Source: an uncultured Clostridium sp. (lineage in GTDB: Bacteria > Bacillota > Clostridia > Clostridiales > Clostridiaceae). From it: DNA of 38,411 nucleotides. The position numbers and the translations under genes were made by a program. Shown piece after piece: positions 1 through 9,680 of this stretch; the first letter of the stretch is position 1; each line of letters begins with the position of its first letter. The notes under the pieces were generated by a model. The model was not told where the DNA came from. It did not search any database and was given only the letters and a program-made list of their open reading frames with translations. The stretch lies in the NCBI RefSeq assembly GCF_937920395.1, contig NZ_CALEVF010000239.1, forward strand, positions 1 through 38,411. The letters are read 5' to 3'.

Positions 1-92
1 TAACTTTTAATAAAACCAATATTTTGAAATTAATCATACAAATCAAACAATTAATTCCTTGTTATACTTAATCAGAAAAATACATTACATAA

Positions 93-119
93 TTAAAACC
101 CCCTTACTTTAAGGGAGTT
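93..119 (-). terminator. Rho-independent terminator after pheT
   Basis: Read on the minus strand, ACTCCCTT and AAGGGGGT form a stem around a short AAAGT loop and are followed by TTTTAATT. It lies just after the pheT stop and ends the pheST transcript. Confidence 0.75.
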
Positions 120-133
120 CTAATTTGTTGCTA

Positions 134-2512
134 TTATCTAAGCTCTGCACCAACTTTATTCTCTAAAGATCTTAGTATTTTCTCATGTACTTTGTTTACT
201 TCATCGTCAGTTAATGTTTTATCTGCCCTTCTGTAAACTATAGCATAGGCTATACTTTTTTTACCATCTGCTATTTGCTTACCTTTATATACATCAAATA
301 ATTTAACACTTTCTAAAATATTCCCACCTTGCTTTACAATTACATCCTCAATATCTTGAACTAAAACTTCATCATCAACTAAAAGAGCAATATCTCTTGT
401 AACAGCTGGAAATTTTGGAAGTGGTTTGTACTTGTTATTTAAATCTGTATGCTTGTATAATACATCCAAGTTTAATTCTGCGATGTAACATCTTGGTAAC
501 ACATTATAGTTTTCTGAAACGCTAGGATGAATTTCTCCAACCACGCCTACAAATTCTCTCTTCACATATAAATTTGATGTTTTTCCTGGGTGATAAGTTG
601 GATTTTCACTTTCTCTTTTAAATGCTGCATTTTTTATTCCCAAATTATCCAATACATTTTCAACGCAACCTTTTAAATCTAAATAATCAACATTTCCATA
701 CATTCCTATTGTTAATATATTTCTTTCCTCAGGAAGCTTATCTAAATCGTCGCTCGGTATATAAACCTTACCTATTTCAAATAACCTTACTTCTTCATTA
801 TTTCTCGAATAATTTCTTGATAAGCAGTCCATCATAGATGCTATAGTTGTAGTTCTCATTATACTATAATCTTCACCTAGTGGATTTTTTATAGTAACTA
901 CCTTTCTTAATTCACTATCGCTCGGAACTAAAAGCTTATTAAATATTTTAGGACTTACGAAAGAATAACTTATTGATTGATTAAGGGAGCTTGCAGTTAA
1001 AGAAAGAGCTACTCTATCTTCTAATTTTTGTTTCTCACTCTTTCCACTTCTTGAAGTTTCACAATTAGGTAACGTAGATGGTATATTATCATAACCATAC
1101 ATTCTAGCTATTTCTTCTGCAATATCTTCTCTAATATTAATATCAGATCTATGAGAAGGTGCCTGAACAATTAAGAAATTACCTATTATTTCAGTAGCAA
1201 GTTCTAATCTATCGAGATACGATTTCATATCATATTTAGATATATTTGTTCCAAGGAAAGTATTAATCCAATTTATATCTACTTCTAGAGTATTAGATTT
1301 AACTATTTTCGGATATACATCAACGCACCCCTGCATTATTTCACCAGCACCTAATTCTTCTACTAAATGACAAGCCCTGTTAATTGCCATTTCAGCCATA
1401 TTAGGATCCAAATCTTTTTCAAATTTTGAAGATGCATCAGTTCTTAAAGCTAATTTTTTAGATGCAAGTCTTATATTAACTCCATCAAAATTTGCACCTT
1501 CAAATATTACACTTGTAGTGTCTTCTTTAATTCCTGAATTAAGACCTCCCATTATACCTGCAAGTCCTATAATTTTATCTCCATCTTTTATACATAATAT
1601 ACTATCATCTAAATCTCTTTCTACTTCATCTAGTGTAGTAAATTTTCCACCAACACTTGCTCTTTCAATAACTATATTATTCGTAGTAATTTGTCTAGCG
1701 TCAAACGCATGCATAGGCTGACCAAGCTCAACCATAATAAAGTTTGTAATATCTACTATGTTATTAATAGGTCTAATTTCAGCTTCTATAAGTCTTTCTT
1801 GCATCCATTGTGGTGATGGCTCAATCTTTACATTTTTTATACCCTTTAACATATATCTTTTACATAACTCATCCTTAATATCTACCTTGTAAACATCCTC
1901 TACATTTCCTTGCGCAGTAGATTTATAATCAAGAGCCGGTTTTCTATATTCTGTCCCCAAAGTTGCAGCTGTCTCTCTAGCTATTCCTAAAATACTAAGA
2001 CAATCAGCTCTATTAGATGTTATTTCAAAATCTATTAACACACTTTGAAGATTCAATACTTCTTTTATATCTTTACCAAGTGGTGTATCTTTTGGTAGTA
2101 TCATTAGCCCCTCAACTGGTTCATCCATAGGTATTCCAAGTTCTTCTTCAGAGCAGAACATACCATTGGATAATATACCACGAAGTTTACCTTTCTTTAT
2201 TTTAATTCCTCCATGTAGCGTTGATTGATGAAGTGCCACTGGTACAATATCATTTTCTTTCATATTAGTAGCTGCTGTAACAATTTGTGTTGGTGCGTTT
2301 AGTCCTATATCAACCTGACACACAACTAATTTATCAGCATCTGGATGCCTGACGATTTCTATTATCTTTCCTGTAACAACATTTTGAATTTCAGCACCTG
2401 ATATAATAACCTCTTCAACTTTTGAACCAGACATTGTTAATTTGTCACCGAGTTCCTGTGGTGAAATATTTATATCTACATAATCTTTAAGCCATTTAAC
2501 TGGAACTTTCAT
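134..2512 (-). CDS. pheT: Phenylalanine--tRNA ligase beta subunit
   Basis: Beta chain of the (alpha-beta)2 phenylalanyl-tRNA synthetase, a cytoplasmic enzyme that charges tRNA-Phe. The 792 residues match the usual bacterial length. Visible parts in order: an N-terminal tRNA-binding (EMAP-like) domain at about residues 40-150 including the [11 protein letters not shown] stretch; the B3/B4 region that in this family carries the editing site; a B5 domain at about 405-475; the catalytic-like core; and a C-terminal ferredoxin-fold anticodon-binding domain beginning near [17 protein letters not shown]. The ATG is preceded by CTAGGAGGATGTATT, a strong ribosome binding site. It follows pheS on the same strand after a gap of about 230 nt that contains repeat element E1. 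Expression should be set by the T-box upstream of pheS. Confidence 0.97.
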   Translation of the reverse strand: MKVPVKWLKDYVDINISPQELGDKLTMSGSKVEEVIISGAEIQNVVTGKIIEIVRHPDADKLVVCQVDIGLNAPTQIVTAATNMKENDIVPVALHQSTLHGGIKIKKGKLRGILSNGMFCSEEELGIPMDEPVEGLMILPKDTPLGKDIKEVLNLQSVLIDFEITSNRADCLSILGIARETAATLGTEYRKPALDYKSTAQGNVEDVYKVDIKDELCKRYMLKGIKNVKIEPSPQWMQERLIEAEIRPINNIVDITNFIMVELGQPMHAFDARQITTNNIVIERASVGGKFTTLDEVERDLDDSILCIKDGDKIIGLAGIMGGLNSGIKEDTTSVIFEGANFDGVNIRLASKKLALRTDASSKFEKDLDPNMAEMAINRACHLVEELGAGEIMQGCVDVYPKIVKSNTLEVDINWINTFLGTNISKYDMKSYLDRLELATEIIGNFLIVQAPSHRSDINIREDIAEEIARMYGYDNIPSTLPNCETSRSGKSEKQKLEDRVALSLTASSLNQSISYSFVSPKIFNKLLVPSDSELRKVVTIKNPLGEDYSIMRTTTIASMMDCLSRNYSRNNEEVRLFEIGKVYIPSDDLDKLPEERNILTIGMYGNVDYLDLKGCVENVLDNLGIKNAAFKRESENPTYHPGKTSNLYVKREFVGVVGEIHPSVSENYNVLPRCYIAELNLDVLYKHTDLNNKYKPLPKFPAVTRDIALLVDDEVLVQDIEDVIVKQGGNILESVKLFDVYKGKQIADGKKSIAYAIVYRRADKTLTDDEVNKVHEKILRSLENKVGAELR

Positions 2513-2611
2513 AATACATCCTCCTAGTATCTGTGTTAGTACAAAACACCTATTAATCGTTTTGCCTCTTGCTTTTTATATACTTACTACATAGTTACTA
2601 ATTTATATATT

Positions 2612-2740
2612 AAATCATCTCCTGCGGATCTGCATATTAACTACTTCAGATGGAGTTTTATACTCCCAATAAAATTTTATTTCTGCTAATGTAGTTAACT
2701 CCCACTTATAAAAGTAGGAGGCCTTCCTTCTGAAATGTCG
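2612..2740 (-). repeat. Structured repeat element E1 (copy 1 of 2)
   Basis: About 128 nt between pheS and pheT that shares several exact blocks, in the same order, with 15481-15608: AAATCATCTCCTG, GTTAACTCCCAC and CCTTCTGAAATGTC (plus-strand sense). On the minus strand TTTCAGA can pair with TCTGAAG to close the element, and CTCCTACTT pairs with AAGTGGGAG as a perfect 9-bp inner hairpin. One end touches the pheS stop codon. There is no coding potential and no transposase. The class is unknown; see findings. Confidence 0.7.
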
Positions 2741-3760
2741 TTAAAATTGTTTTAAAAATTTCATATCACTTTCATAAAGTGCTCGAATATCATCTATTCC
2801 GTAGTTAAGCATTGTAATTCTATCAAGCCCAAATCCGAAAGCAAAACCGCTATAAACTTCTGGGTCAATTCCACAATTTCTTAAAACATCCGGATGAACC
2901 ATTCCACAACCTAAAAGTTCTATCCAACCACTTCCACTACAAACCTTACATCCTTTACCCTTGCAAACAAAGCAAGTAGCATCCATCTCAGCTGAAGGCT
3001 CTGTAAAAGGAAAATGATGTGGTCTAAACTTTGTTTCCATTTTATCTCCAAACATCTTTTGCGTAAATAATTCAAGCGTTCCCTTTAAATCAGCAAACGT
3101 AATTCCTTTATCTACTACAAGACCTTCAATTTGATAAAAAATTGGTGAATGAGTAGCATCTGCTGCATCTGACCTGTAAACTTTACCTGGTGAAATCATT
3201 TTTATAGGTGGTTTCTGGTTTTCCATAGTTCTTATTTGTACTGGTGATGTTTGAGTTCTTAAAACCACACTATCATTTATATAAAAAGTATCTTGTTCAC
3301 CTCTTGCAGGATGATTTTCAGGTATGTTTAATGCCTCAAAATTATAGTAATCTGTTTCTACCTCAGGTCCCTCTTCTATTACAAATCCCATAGATAAAAA
3401 GATATCATTAACTTTTTCAAGTGTTAGCTCAAGTGGATGTCTTTTTCCTATTGTTTGTTTTTTTCCTGGCATCGATATATCTATAACTTCACTTTTTAGT
3501 TTTAATTCATTTTCGTCTCTCTTTAATTTGTCTGTTGCATTTGTTATAAGTGATTCAATATCCTCACGAACTTGATTGGCTAATTTCCCAATGACTGGTC
3601 TTTCCTCATTTGATAGCTGACCCATACCTCTTAATATTTGTGTAAGCTCACCCTTTTTACCTAAATACTTAACTCTTACATTTTCCAATTCTGTTTTAAG
3701 ATCTGCTCCTTTTAATTCTTCTAAAACTGCAGCTTTTATCATTTTTAACTTTTCTTTCAT
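2741..3760 (-). CDS. pheS: Phenylalanine--tRNA ligase alpha subunit
   Basis: Catalytic alpha chain of phenylalanyl-tRNA synthetase, 339 residues. An N-terminal coiled-coil arm (about residues 1-90) is followed by the class II catalytic domain. Motif 2 is seen as [19 protein letters not shown], a cysteine-rich [12 protein letters not shown] stretch follows, and motif 3 is [18 protein letters not shown] near the C-terminus. I place the start at the ATG encoding [16 protein letters not shown] because AAGGGAG lies 8 nt upstream. The reading frame stays open a further 34 codons, but that stretch is the T-box antiterminator/terminator and is not protein. First gene of pheST. Confidence 0.96.
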   Translation of the reverse strand: MKEKLKMIKAAVLEELKGADLKTELENVRVKYLGKKGELTQILRGMGQLSNEERPVIGKLANQVREDIESLITNATDKLKRDENELKLKSEVIDISMPGKKQTIGKRHPLELTLEKVNDIFLSMGFVIEEGPEVETDYYNFEALNIPENHPARGEQDTFYINDSVVLRTQTSPVQIRTMENQKPPIKMISPGKVYRSDAADATHSPIFYQIEGLVVDKGITFADLKGTLELFTQKMFGDKMETKFRPHHFPFTEPSAEMDATCFVCKGKGCKVCSGSGWIELLGCGMVHPDVLRNCGIDPEVYSGFAFGFGLDRITMLNYGIDDIRALYESDMKFLKQF

Positions 3761-3780
3761 AATGAAAACTCCCTTCATAT

Positions 3781-4071
3781 TTATGTAATATATGTATTTA
3801 TATTTTTTTATAAAACAAAAAAAACCATCCCCAATGAAGGGACGGAATATCCGCGTTACCACCCTAATTGACTAATAAATAGTCCTCTTAGATAAATTTA
3901 TCGGTTCTACCCGCTAACAGTTACTTTATTTCACCGTTAGAACTCCAGAGTGAACTTCAACATAAAAATTATTTTCGAAGCTCTCAATCTAAGGCTTCTT
4001 ATCCCTGTAAACATTTTTATATTTACTATCTCTATCACAGTTTATTTTATTGATTTATTTATGAAAGTATA
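3781..4071 (-). promoter_or_regulatory. T-box leader of pheST
   Basis: Minus-strand leader with the T-box core AGGGTGGTAACGCGG (3846-3875 area) followed by a terminator, CCGTCCC...GGGGATGG and eight T. Upstream lies a stem I region with the usual AG-rich and GAGAG segments. The specifier is probably TTC (Phe) followed by A, in GAAGTTCACTC around 3945-3960. In this family uncharged tRNA binds the specifier and the T-box bulge and stabilises the antiterminator. Sequence and position support a Phe T-box strongly; the exact specifier loop is inferred. Confidence 0.92.
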
Positions 4072-4077
4072 CAAAAC

Positions 4078-4106
4078 ATTATAACCATAACTTGATAAAA
4101 TTTCAA
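4078..4106 (-). promoter_or_regulatory. Sigma-A promoter of the pheST leader
   Basis: TTGAAA (4101-4106), a 17-nt spacer and a perfect TATAAT (4078-4083) on the minus strand, about 7 nt before the expected start of the T-box transcript. Confidence 0.75.
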
Positions 4107-4119
4107 CTATTAATTTAAT

Positions 4120-4905
4120 CTATATAATATTTTTTTGTCTTACAACTTCATACATCATAATCGACGCAGCTACTGCAGCATTAAGTGATTCTGCACCACC
4201 AGGCATAGGAATCTTTATTTTCAAATCACATATTTCATAAACTTCATCACTAATTCCATTTCCTTCATTTCCAACAGCTATAATTATCTTTTCTTTTAAG
4301 TCTACATCGTAAAAGTTTTTATCTGTATCGAGTGAACTAGTTACTAGTTTAAATCCACTATTTTTTAGTTTTTGAACTAGTGCTAAATCATTATCATAAA
4401 TAATAGGTATTTTAAAAATAGAACCCATTGTAGCTCTTAATGTTTTCTCATTATAAATATCCACAGTTCCCTTTGTAAGTATAACGCCAAGGGCTCCTGC
4501 TGCATGGGCTGTTCTAATTATGGTTCCCATATTTCCTGGATCTTGAATCCTATCCGCTAACATATAAAATCCATTATCATATTTGATTTCTACAGGTTTA
4601 TTTTTAACTGACGCAATAATTCCTTGTGGATTATCTGTATCACAAATATTTTTAAACAAACTATCACTAACACCATAAACTTTAGTGTTTCCCTGTAGTT
4701 TATCTTTCATGCTAGAGTTCTCAAACTTAGCCTCACCTCTAGCACTTATAAATATATGCACAACTTCGAATTCTGAGTCCAAAGCTTCTTCTACAAATCT
4801 AAATCCCTCAACTAAAAACATGTTACTACTTACTCTATATCTTTTTTCCTTTAGTTTTCTAATATCTTTAATCAATAAATTATCTTTGCTTTGAATATAT
4901 TCCAA
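4120..4905 (-). CDS. SpoU/TrmH-family RNA 2'-O-ribose methyltransferase
   Basis: SPOUT-class, SAM-dependent enzyme methylating a ribose 2'-OH in rRNA or tRNA; 261 residues, typical for the RlmB/TsnR-like group. An N-terminal substrate-binding domain (about 1-95) precedes the knotted catalytic domain. Motif 1 is DRIQDPGNMGTIIRTA (118-133) with the conserved Asn and Arg, motif 2 is VGNEGNGIS (211-219), and motif 3 is IPMPGGAESLNAAVAASI (232-249). The start codon is TTG, preceded by AAGGGGC 7 nt upstream; no ATG fits better. Only 12 nt separate it from the ktrA stop, so it is probably read with ktrBA. The target nucleotide cannot be told from sequence. Confidence 0.9.
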   Translation of the reverse strand: MEYIQSKDNLLIKDIRKLKEKRYRVSSNMFLVEGFRFVEEALDSEFEVVHIFISARGEAKFENSSMKDKLQGNTKVYGVSDSLFKNICDTDNPQGIIASVKNKPVEIKYDNGFYMLADRIQDPGNMGTIIRTAHAAGALGVILTKGTVDIYNEKTLRATMGSIFKIPIIYDNDLALVQKLKNSGFKLVTSSLDTDKNFYDVDLKEKIIIAVGNEGNGISDEVYEICDLKIKIPMPGGAESLNAAVAASIMMYEVVRQKNII

Positions 4906-4917
4906 ACTAAGTGCCCC

Positions 4918-5577
4918 TTATTTAACTAAATTTTCTAACGTATTTAATTCTTGTATACTGCCAATAGCAACTATAATATCTCCTGGTTCAATGATATTAT
5001 CAGCTGATGGCGAAATATCAATGTCATTATTCCTTTTTATAGCCATTACACTTATGCCATATCTAGCTCTTATATTTAATTCTCTAAGTGTCTTCCCATG
5101 CCATTCTACCGGACTCACAACTTCAGCTATACTATAATCAGGCGATAACTCTATATAATCTAATATATTTGACGAAACTAAATTGTGAGCAACACGTTCC
5201 CCCATATCTCTTTCCGGGAAAACGACCCTATCTGCACCTATTTTATATAATACTTTAGCATGTAATGCATTTGTTGCTTTTGTAATTACATATTTTACTC
5301 CCAATTCTTTAACTAATACTGTTGCCAAAATACTAGATTGAATATTATCACCTATACCTATAACTGCACAATCAAAATTACGAATACCTAGGGCTCTCAA
5401 ACTATTTTCATCATTTGCATCAACTTGAACTGAATGAGTAACTGAATCCGAAATATTTTGAACTACCTCTTCATCAGAATCAACGGCTAGCACATCATTT
5501 CCCAAAGCATACAACGTTTCAGCAACTGATGTTCCAAATCTTCCAAGCCCTATAACAACAAACTGTTTTTTATGCAT
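4918..5577 (-). CDS. ktrA: Trk/Ktr potassium uptake regulatory subunit (KtrA)
   Basis: Cytoplasmic RCK gating ring for the KtrB potassium channel-like transporter; 219 residues. The N-terminal Rossmann-type TrkA-N domain has GLGRFG at residues 10-15 and an acidic residue at the end of strand beta-2 (AVDSDEE). The second half (about 135-219) is a TrkA-C domain, which binds c-di-AMP in homologues. Start: the ATG before CATAAAAAACAG with AGGGGTGG upstream; an in-frame GTG nine bases earlier lies inside that ribosome binding site. It starts about 11 nt after the ktrB stop, so the two are translated from one message. Confidence 0.93.
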   Translation of the reverse strand: MHKKQFVVIGLGRFGTSVAETLYALGNDVLAVDSDEEVVQNISDSVTHSVQVDANDENSLRALGIRNFDCAVIGIGDNIQSSILATVLVKELGVKYVITKATNALHAKVLYKIGADRVVFPERDMGERVAHNLVSSNILDYIELSPDYSIAEVVSPVEWHGKTLRELNIRARYGISVMAIKRNNDIDISPSADNIIEPGDIIVAIGSIQELNTLENLVK

Positions 5578-5588
5578 TACTTCCACCC

Positions 5589-6953
5589 CTATCCAATTAA
5601 AATTTTATCTTCCGGATATTTTATAGTTCCAGATTTACCACTTTTTCTTTTAGCTAATGCTAGTATTATAGTAAGCGGTCCTACTCTTCCAGCATACATA
5701 GTAAGCGTTATTATTATTTTACCGACTATTGTTAATTTTGTAGTTAATCCGAGTGTTAACCCAACTGTAGCAAATGCTGAAGTGGCCTCATATAGAAAAT
5801 ATTCAAAAGGAATATTGGGTGACTGCGTAATTGATAACACCATTGTAACTATTATAACAATTCCTAGTCCAAGGACAGTTATTACTAAAGATTTGTATAC
5901 AACTTCTTTATTTATTCGTTTCTTAAATATTTCGGTATCTTCACGTCCACGAACTACAGACACTACAGTCATAAAAAGAATAATTGCAGTAGTCGTTTTT
6001 ATTCCGCCAGCCGTTGAACCAGGAGACCCACCAATAAACATTAAAATTATTGTCAGGAAATTTCCTGCACTAGTCATCTTGTCTAATGGAATAGAATTAA
6101 ACCCAGCAGTTCTAGGTGATACTGATGCAAATATTGAAGATAAAATTTTGTCCTTCACAGACATTCCTTTCATAGTACCCGGATTATTCATTTCAAAAAT
6201 GAACATAAGAATCGCACCAAAGACAATTAGTGCAATTGTCGAATAGATAACTACTCTTGAATGTAGTGATAACCTTTTAGTTCCCTTAGAATTATAAATT
6301 TCTACCCAAACATAAAATCCTAATCCGCCAATTGCAATTAGTGCTGAAATTGTAAGAATTACTACAGAATTATTGGCATATGCAGTAACACTTTTAAAAT
6401 TCCCCATCAAATCAAACCCAGCATTACAAAAAGCAGAAACTGCATGAAATACACTATAATATATTCCTTTTGCTATTCCAAATTGAGGAATAAACTGTGT
6501 TGCAAATAGTACTGCACCTACTCCTTCAACCGAGAAGGTAAATATCAATACATATTTGATCATTTTTACTAACCCCTGTAATGAGTTTACATTCATAGCT
6601 TCTTGCATTACTAGTCTCTCTTTTAATGTTATTCTTCTTCCAAAAAAGAAAAAAACTAAAGTTGCAACCGACATAAATCCAAGTCCACCCGTTTCTATTA
6701 ATAACATTATTACAGTTTTACCAAAATAAGTCCAATATGTTCCCGTATCTAGAGTTACAAGTCCTGTAACACACACAGCAGATGTAGAGGTGAATATACA
6801 ATCTATAAACGGTGTAATTCTACCACTTTGAGATGATATAGGTAAGCTAAGTAGTATTGCACCTACAATTATAACTATAGCAAAACCTATTGCAAGTATC
6901 TGAACCGGAGTATACTTTTTTTTATTTTTTAAATTTTCAAAGTTTAATTCCAA
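5589..6953 (-). CDS. ktrB: Trk-type potassium uptake membrane subunit (KtrB)
   Basis: Membrane pore subunit of a Ktr potassium (probably Na+-coupled) uptake system; about 454 residues and many hydrophobic helices. The four pore-loop repeats each carry the selectivity glycine: SAVCVTGLVTLDTG, SAFCNAGFDLMGN, SPRTAGFNS and SAFATVGLTLGLT. Start: AGAGGTGA sits 5-6 nt before a TTG (codons TTG GAA TTA), which I take as the start. The upstream in-frame GTG overlaps the ribosome binding site itself. First gene of ktrB-ktrA-methyltransferase. I saw no recognisable c-di-AMP riboswitch in the 170-nt leader. Confidence 0.92.
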   Translation of the reverse strand: MELNFENLKNKKKYTPVQILAIGFAIVIIVGAILLSLPISSQSGRITPFIDCIFTSTSAVCVTGLVTLDTGTYWTYFGKTVIMLLIETGGLGFMSVATLVFFFFGRRITLKERLVMQEAMNVNSLQGLVKMIKYVLIFTFSVEGVGAVLFATQFIPQFGIAKGIYYSVFHAVSAFCNAGFDLMGNFKSVTAYANNSVVILTISALIAIGGLGFYVWVEIYNSKGTKRLSLHSRVVIYSTIALIVFGAILMFIFEMNNPGTMKGMSVKDKILSSIFASVSPRTAGFNSIPLDKMTSAGNFLTIILMFIGGSPGSTAGGIKTTTAIILFMTVVSVVRGREDTEIFKKRINKEVVYKSLVITVLGLGIVIIVTMVLSITQSPNIPFEYFLYEATSAFATVGLTLGLTTKLTIVGKIIITLTMYAGRVGPLTIILALAKRKSGKSGTIKYPEDKILIG

Positions 6954-7126
6954 ATTAGTCACCTCTACGCCTTTAATTATTCTTCAATAATGTTTTTTAA
7001 ACAATATCTTTTACGATAGTATCTAATATAAAAATGTTTTTTATATAAGTATTTTCTATCATAATAAATTATATAATGACATTTCACTAATTATATCACT
7101 TAATATATTTTTTTCAAAATATAATA

Positions 7127-7157
7127 AAAAATGCAGCCATAAGGCTACATTTTTAAA
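7127..7157 (-). terminator. Terminator after rplT
   Basis: On the minus strand ATGTAGCC TTAT GGCTGCAT followed by a TTTTTTA run, immediately downstream of the L20 gene. Ends the infC-rpmI-rplT operon. Confidence 0.8.
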
Positions 7158-7166
7158 TAATTAATT

Positions 7167-7526
7167 TTAAGCGTTTAATTGTTTTTTTGCAACTTCTACT
7201 AATTCAGCAAAAGCTTTTGGATCATTTATAGCAATCTCAGAAAGCATCTTTCTGTTAATATCTATACCTGCAAGTTTCATACCATTCATAAATCTTGAAT
7301 ATGAAAGATTGCTTAATCTTGTAGCAGCATTTATTCTAGCTATCCAAAGTGTTCTAAAATCTCTTTTCTTTCTCTTTCTACCTATATATCCGTTTCTTAA
7401 ACCTCTCATTACCGCTTCATTTGCTGTTTTAAATAACTTACTTCTTCCACCGTAGTAGCCTTTTGCGAGTTTTAATACTTTCTTATGGTTTTTACGAGAG
7501 TTAACTGCTCGTTTAATTCTTGCCAT
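7167..7526 (-). CDS. rplT: 50S ribosomal protein L20
   Basis: Large-subunit protein that binds 23S rRNA early in assembly; 119 residues, the normal length. The basic N-terminus ([24 protein letters not shown]) and central [20 protein letters not shown] stretch are characteristic. In low-GC Gram-positives L20 also represses its own operon by binding the leader upstream of infC, and a matching leader is present here. The ribosome binding site is AGGAGG, 26 nt after the L35 stop. Confidence 0.98.
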   Translation of the reverse strand: MARIKRAVNSRKNHKKVLKLAKGYYGGRSKLFKTANEAVMRGLRNGYIGRKRKKRDFRTLWIARINAATRLSNLSYSRFMNGMKLAGIDINRKMLSEIAINDPKAFAELVEVAKKQLNA

Positions 7527-7552
7527 TTAATATACCTCCTAATCACCATTTT

Positions 7553-7750
7553 TTATAAGTATGGTAATAATTTTCTCATGTTTTTTATTTGAGTTGTTGA
7601 AACATATGCTGTTTTCCTAAGATTTCTTTTTCTTTTAGGGCTCTTTTTTGTTAGTATATGACTTGTAAAAGCCTTTGCTCTTTTTAATTTTCCTGACCCT
7701 GTCTTCTTAAATCTTTTTGCTGCGCCTCTATGTGTTTTCATTTTAGGCAT
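7553..7750 (-). CDS. rpmI: 50S ribosomal protein L35
   Basis: Small basic large-subunit protein, 65 residues, the standard length. Typical family features are the [15 protein letters not shown] start and a lysine/arginine-rich middle ([12 protein letters not shown]). The ATG is preceded by GAGGAGGAATTTTAC. It lies 19 nt after infC and 26 nt before rplT in the conserved infC-rpmI-rplT order. Confidence 0.98.
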   Translation of the reverse strand: MPKMKTHRGAAKRFKKTGSGKLKRAKAFTSHILTKKSPKRKRNLRKTAYVSTTQIKNMRKLLPYL

Positions 7751-7769
7751 GTAAAATTCCTCCTCTCGG

Positions 7770-8288
7770 TTACGCTTTTTTGGGAGCTAAAATCATTATC
7801 ATATTTCTTCCCTCTTGTCTAGCAGGTTTTTCGACAATATAAACATCACCGATTTTTTCTACAAAAGATCTTAATATCTTATGTCCCACTTTTGAATTTT
7901 CAATTTCTCTTCCTCTAAATCTTACAGTTATCTTTACTTTGTCTTCATCTAATAAGAATTTTTTAGCATTGCTAGCCTTAATAGAAATATCATGATCTTG
8001 TATTGTTGCACTCAATCGTATTTCTTTAAGAGTTACAACCTTTTGTTTCTTTTTAGCTTCTTTTTCTTTCTTTTGCTTTTCGTATTCAAATTTACCAATA
8101 TCCATTATTCTACATACTGGTGGTTTTGCAGTTGGTGACATCATAACAAGATCTAAGTCACTGTCTTCTGCAAGCTTTATGGCATCTCTAGTATCTAAAA
8201 TGCCTAAGGCAGAACCATCAGCTCCAATAACTCTTATTTCTTTATCTCTTATTTCTTCATTCATCATAAAATTTTTGTTTTTACTAAT
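7770..8288 (-). CDS. infC: Translation initiation factor IF-3, probable AUU start
   Basis: Binds the 30S subunit and checks start codon and initiator tRNA. The N-domain ([16 protein letters not shown]...) and C-domain ([17 protein letters not shown] to the end) are both complete. The ribosome binding site AGGAGG overlaps the only upstream in-frame GTG, and the first ATG pair lies about 30 nt away. The codon 8 nt past AGGAGG is ATT, followed by AGT AAA, which aligns with the Bacillus IF-3 start (AUU then Ser-Lys). I therefore take ATT at 8286-8288; another ATT sits one codon earlier. In other bacteria the AUU start makes infC self-regulating. Length about 172 residues. Confidence 0.93.
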   Translation of the reverse strand: MSKNKNFMMNEEIRDKEIRVIGADGSALGILDTRDAIKLAEDSDLDLVMMSPTAKPPVCRIMDIGKFEYEKQKKEKEAKKKQKVVTLKEIRLSATIQDHDISIKASNAKKFLLDEDKVKITVRFRGREIENSKVGHKILRSFVEKIGDVYIVEKPARQEGRNMIMILAPKKA

Positions 8289-8337
8289 AATTTTCACCTC
8301 CTAGGTGTACTTGCTTAAATTTTTTATATTATTCAAT

Positions 8338-8503
8338 AATAAAAAGGACGGCATAAATGCCGTCCTTAATAGTAACAATTTAAATTACTAATCAACCTAA
8401 CTAGCTATGCTGTAAGGTGAGAAACGGCTGTTTCTTCTTGTTAAATATAATTCTATTATATAAAATATCATTTAAAGACATTTTCTTTACTTCATTTGCA
8501 ACA
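8338..8503 (-). promoter_or_regulatory. Ribosomal protein L20 leader with terminator, upstream of infC
   Basis: The promoter-to-infC leader is about 200 nt. It ends in a strong terminator, AAGGACGGCA TTTA TGCCGTCCTT plus T-run (8340-8367). The segment before it (TTTCTCACCTTACAGCATAGCTAG region, about 8397-8430) looks like the L20-binding part of known Firmicute L20 leaders. By family knowledge L20 binding favours the terminator, lowering infC-rpmI-rplT. The terminator and position are seen; the class call is by pattern. Confidence 0.8.
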
Positions 8504-8509
8504 ATTCAT

Positions 8510-8538
8510 ATTGTAGCAATATATTAGCTATTTGTCAA
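8510..8538 (-). promoter_or_regulatory. Sigma-A promoter of infC-rpmI-rplT
   Basis: Perfect TTGACA (8533-8538), 17-nt spacer and TACAAT (8510-8515) on the minus strand. It is placed to start the L20 leader at about 8503. Confidence 0.82.
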
Positions 8539-8631
8539 TGTATATTATTAAATTCTTTATTAGACCTAAGATTGTTATTATTCATTTGTACTATTAGTAT
8601 ATACTTACCTTACTATAATATCATAATAACC

Positions 8632-9531
8632 TTATACCAATATTCCGTTTTTTATCTTTTGACATTCATTACAATCATCACAATATTGAACTTTGTCTGT
8701 AAAAACCTTACTTATAGTTTCAATCAGCTCTTTGTTTTTACAATGTTGGACGCAGTGTATAATCACTTTTTTAGGAGCACTAGAAATCATTATACTAATT
8801 ATAAGCTCTTCTTGGTTTTCTATTGAATCAAATTTGACATCTGGTAACTCAATCATCATACTTTCTACTAGATTATTACCTTCTTCATCTCTCAAATAAT
8901 AATTTCCATCTTTTTCAATTAGAATATTAACTTCTTTTACCTTACTCTCCTGAATATCAACGAAGTATTTAAGAAGTTTTATAAACTCATTATATTCTTT
9001 TTCTACCATATACTCTTCTACAACTTTATCAACTATACTTTCTAGGTCTGCATTTAGTTCTTTTGCCCTAAATGTTAAAAATCCACTTATATTAATTTCA
9101 TTATTCTCTTCTATACATTTCGTTATTTTATCAATAATAGTATTTTTTCTATTTATACAATACACCATATTAGGGCCAGATATTTCTCCCTCGCTAAGTA
9201 ATGATTTTTGTATCCTAGGTTTAACCTGTTTTATTTCATCATATTGTAGAAAGAAATATGTTTCAGCCAAAAAATCATTTATTCCTTTTTTGCAAAACTC
9301 GATTGTTACTATTTTATATAACATATTTGCAACATTGAGATTAAATGTTTTTATACTACTATCGCTTATATTATCGTCACTACAAAAGAACTTAATAACG
9401 TGCATATCTTCAATTATGCTTTCAGACATACCTAAAATTGTTTTTTTATACTCAAAACATTTTTTTATTCCATTTATCTCTTCAATAATGTATTCCATAC
9501 TCCTATTATATACAACAGTTAATAAAAGCAT
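8632..9531 (-). CDS. ytxC: Sporulation protein YtxC
   Basis: Resembles the YtxC family of endospore formers, whose biochemical role is unknown. 299 residues with no signal peptide, rich in charged residues. The most recognisable part is the C-terminal third, with IISIMISSAPKKVIIHC followed by a cysteine cluster HCVQHCKN ... CDDCNEC. The start ATG (MLLLTVVYNRSMEYIIEE) has AAGGGAGTG 7 nt upstream; an open extension of 29 codons has no ribosome binding site. A sporulation-type promoter (GCATA, 17 nt, CATACTA) lies just upstream, which agrees with late, probably forespore (sigma-G) or sigma-E, expression. Confidence 0.82.
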   Translation of the reverse strand: MLLLTVVYNRSMEYIIEEINGIKKCFEYKKTILGMSESIIEDMHVIKFFCSDDNISDSSIKTFNLNVANMLYKIVTIEFCKKGINDFLAETYFFLQYDEIKQVKPRIQKSLLSEGEISGPNMVYCINRKNTIIDKITKCIEENNEINISGFLTFRAKELNADLESIVDKVVEEYMVEKEYNEFIKLLKYFVDIQESKVKEVNILIEKDGNYYLRDEEGNNLVESMMIELPDVKFDSIENQEELIISIMISSAPKKVIIHCVQHCKNKELIETISKVFTDKVQYCDDCNECQKIKNGILV

Positions 9532-9556
9532 TTCGCACACTCCCTTCTTATTATGA

Positions 9557-9585
9557 TAGTATGTGTGAAATATTAATGTATATGC
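9557..9585 (-). promoter_or_regulatory. Candidate sigma-G/sigma-E promoter of ytxC
   Basis: Minus strand GCATA (9581-9585), a spacer of exactly 17 nt and CATACTA (9557-9563). This matches the sigma-G consensus and is close to sigma-E. It lies about 25 nt upstream of the ytxC start. Confidence 0.6.
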
Positions 9586-9680
9586 AAAATAGATTAAACA
9601 ATTATCGACATGTTGCAATTTGTAATAACTTTGTGTTATAAAATAAACATAAGAAAATATATATTTAATAGGAGCTTACA

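Noticed and set aside
3761..3862. N-terminal extension of PheS (34 codons)
   Set aside because: This DNA is the T-box antiterminator and terminator of the leader.
5572..6246. 224-codon open frame antisense to ktrB
   Set aside because: Exact shadow of the KtrB coding frame; no start signal, and KtrB is clearly the real gene.
6963..7126. c-di-AMP (ydaO) riboswitch upstream of ktrB
   Set aside because: Expected from Bacillus, but the leader is short, A+T-rich and lacks the conserved core.
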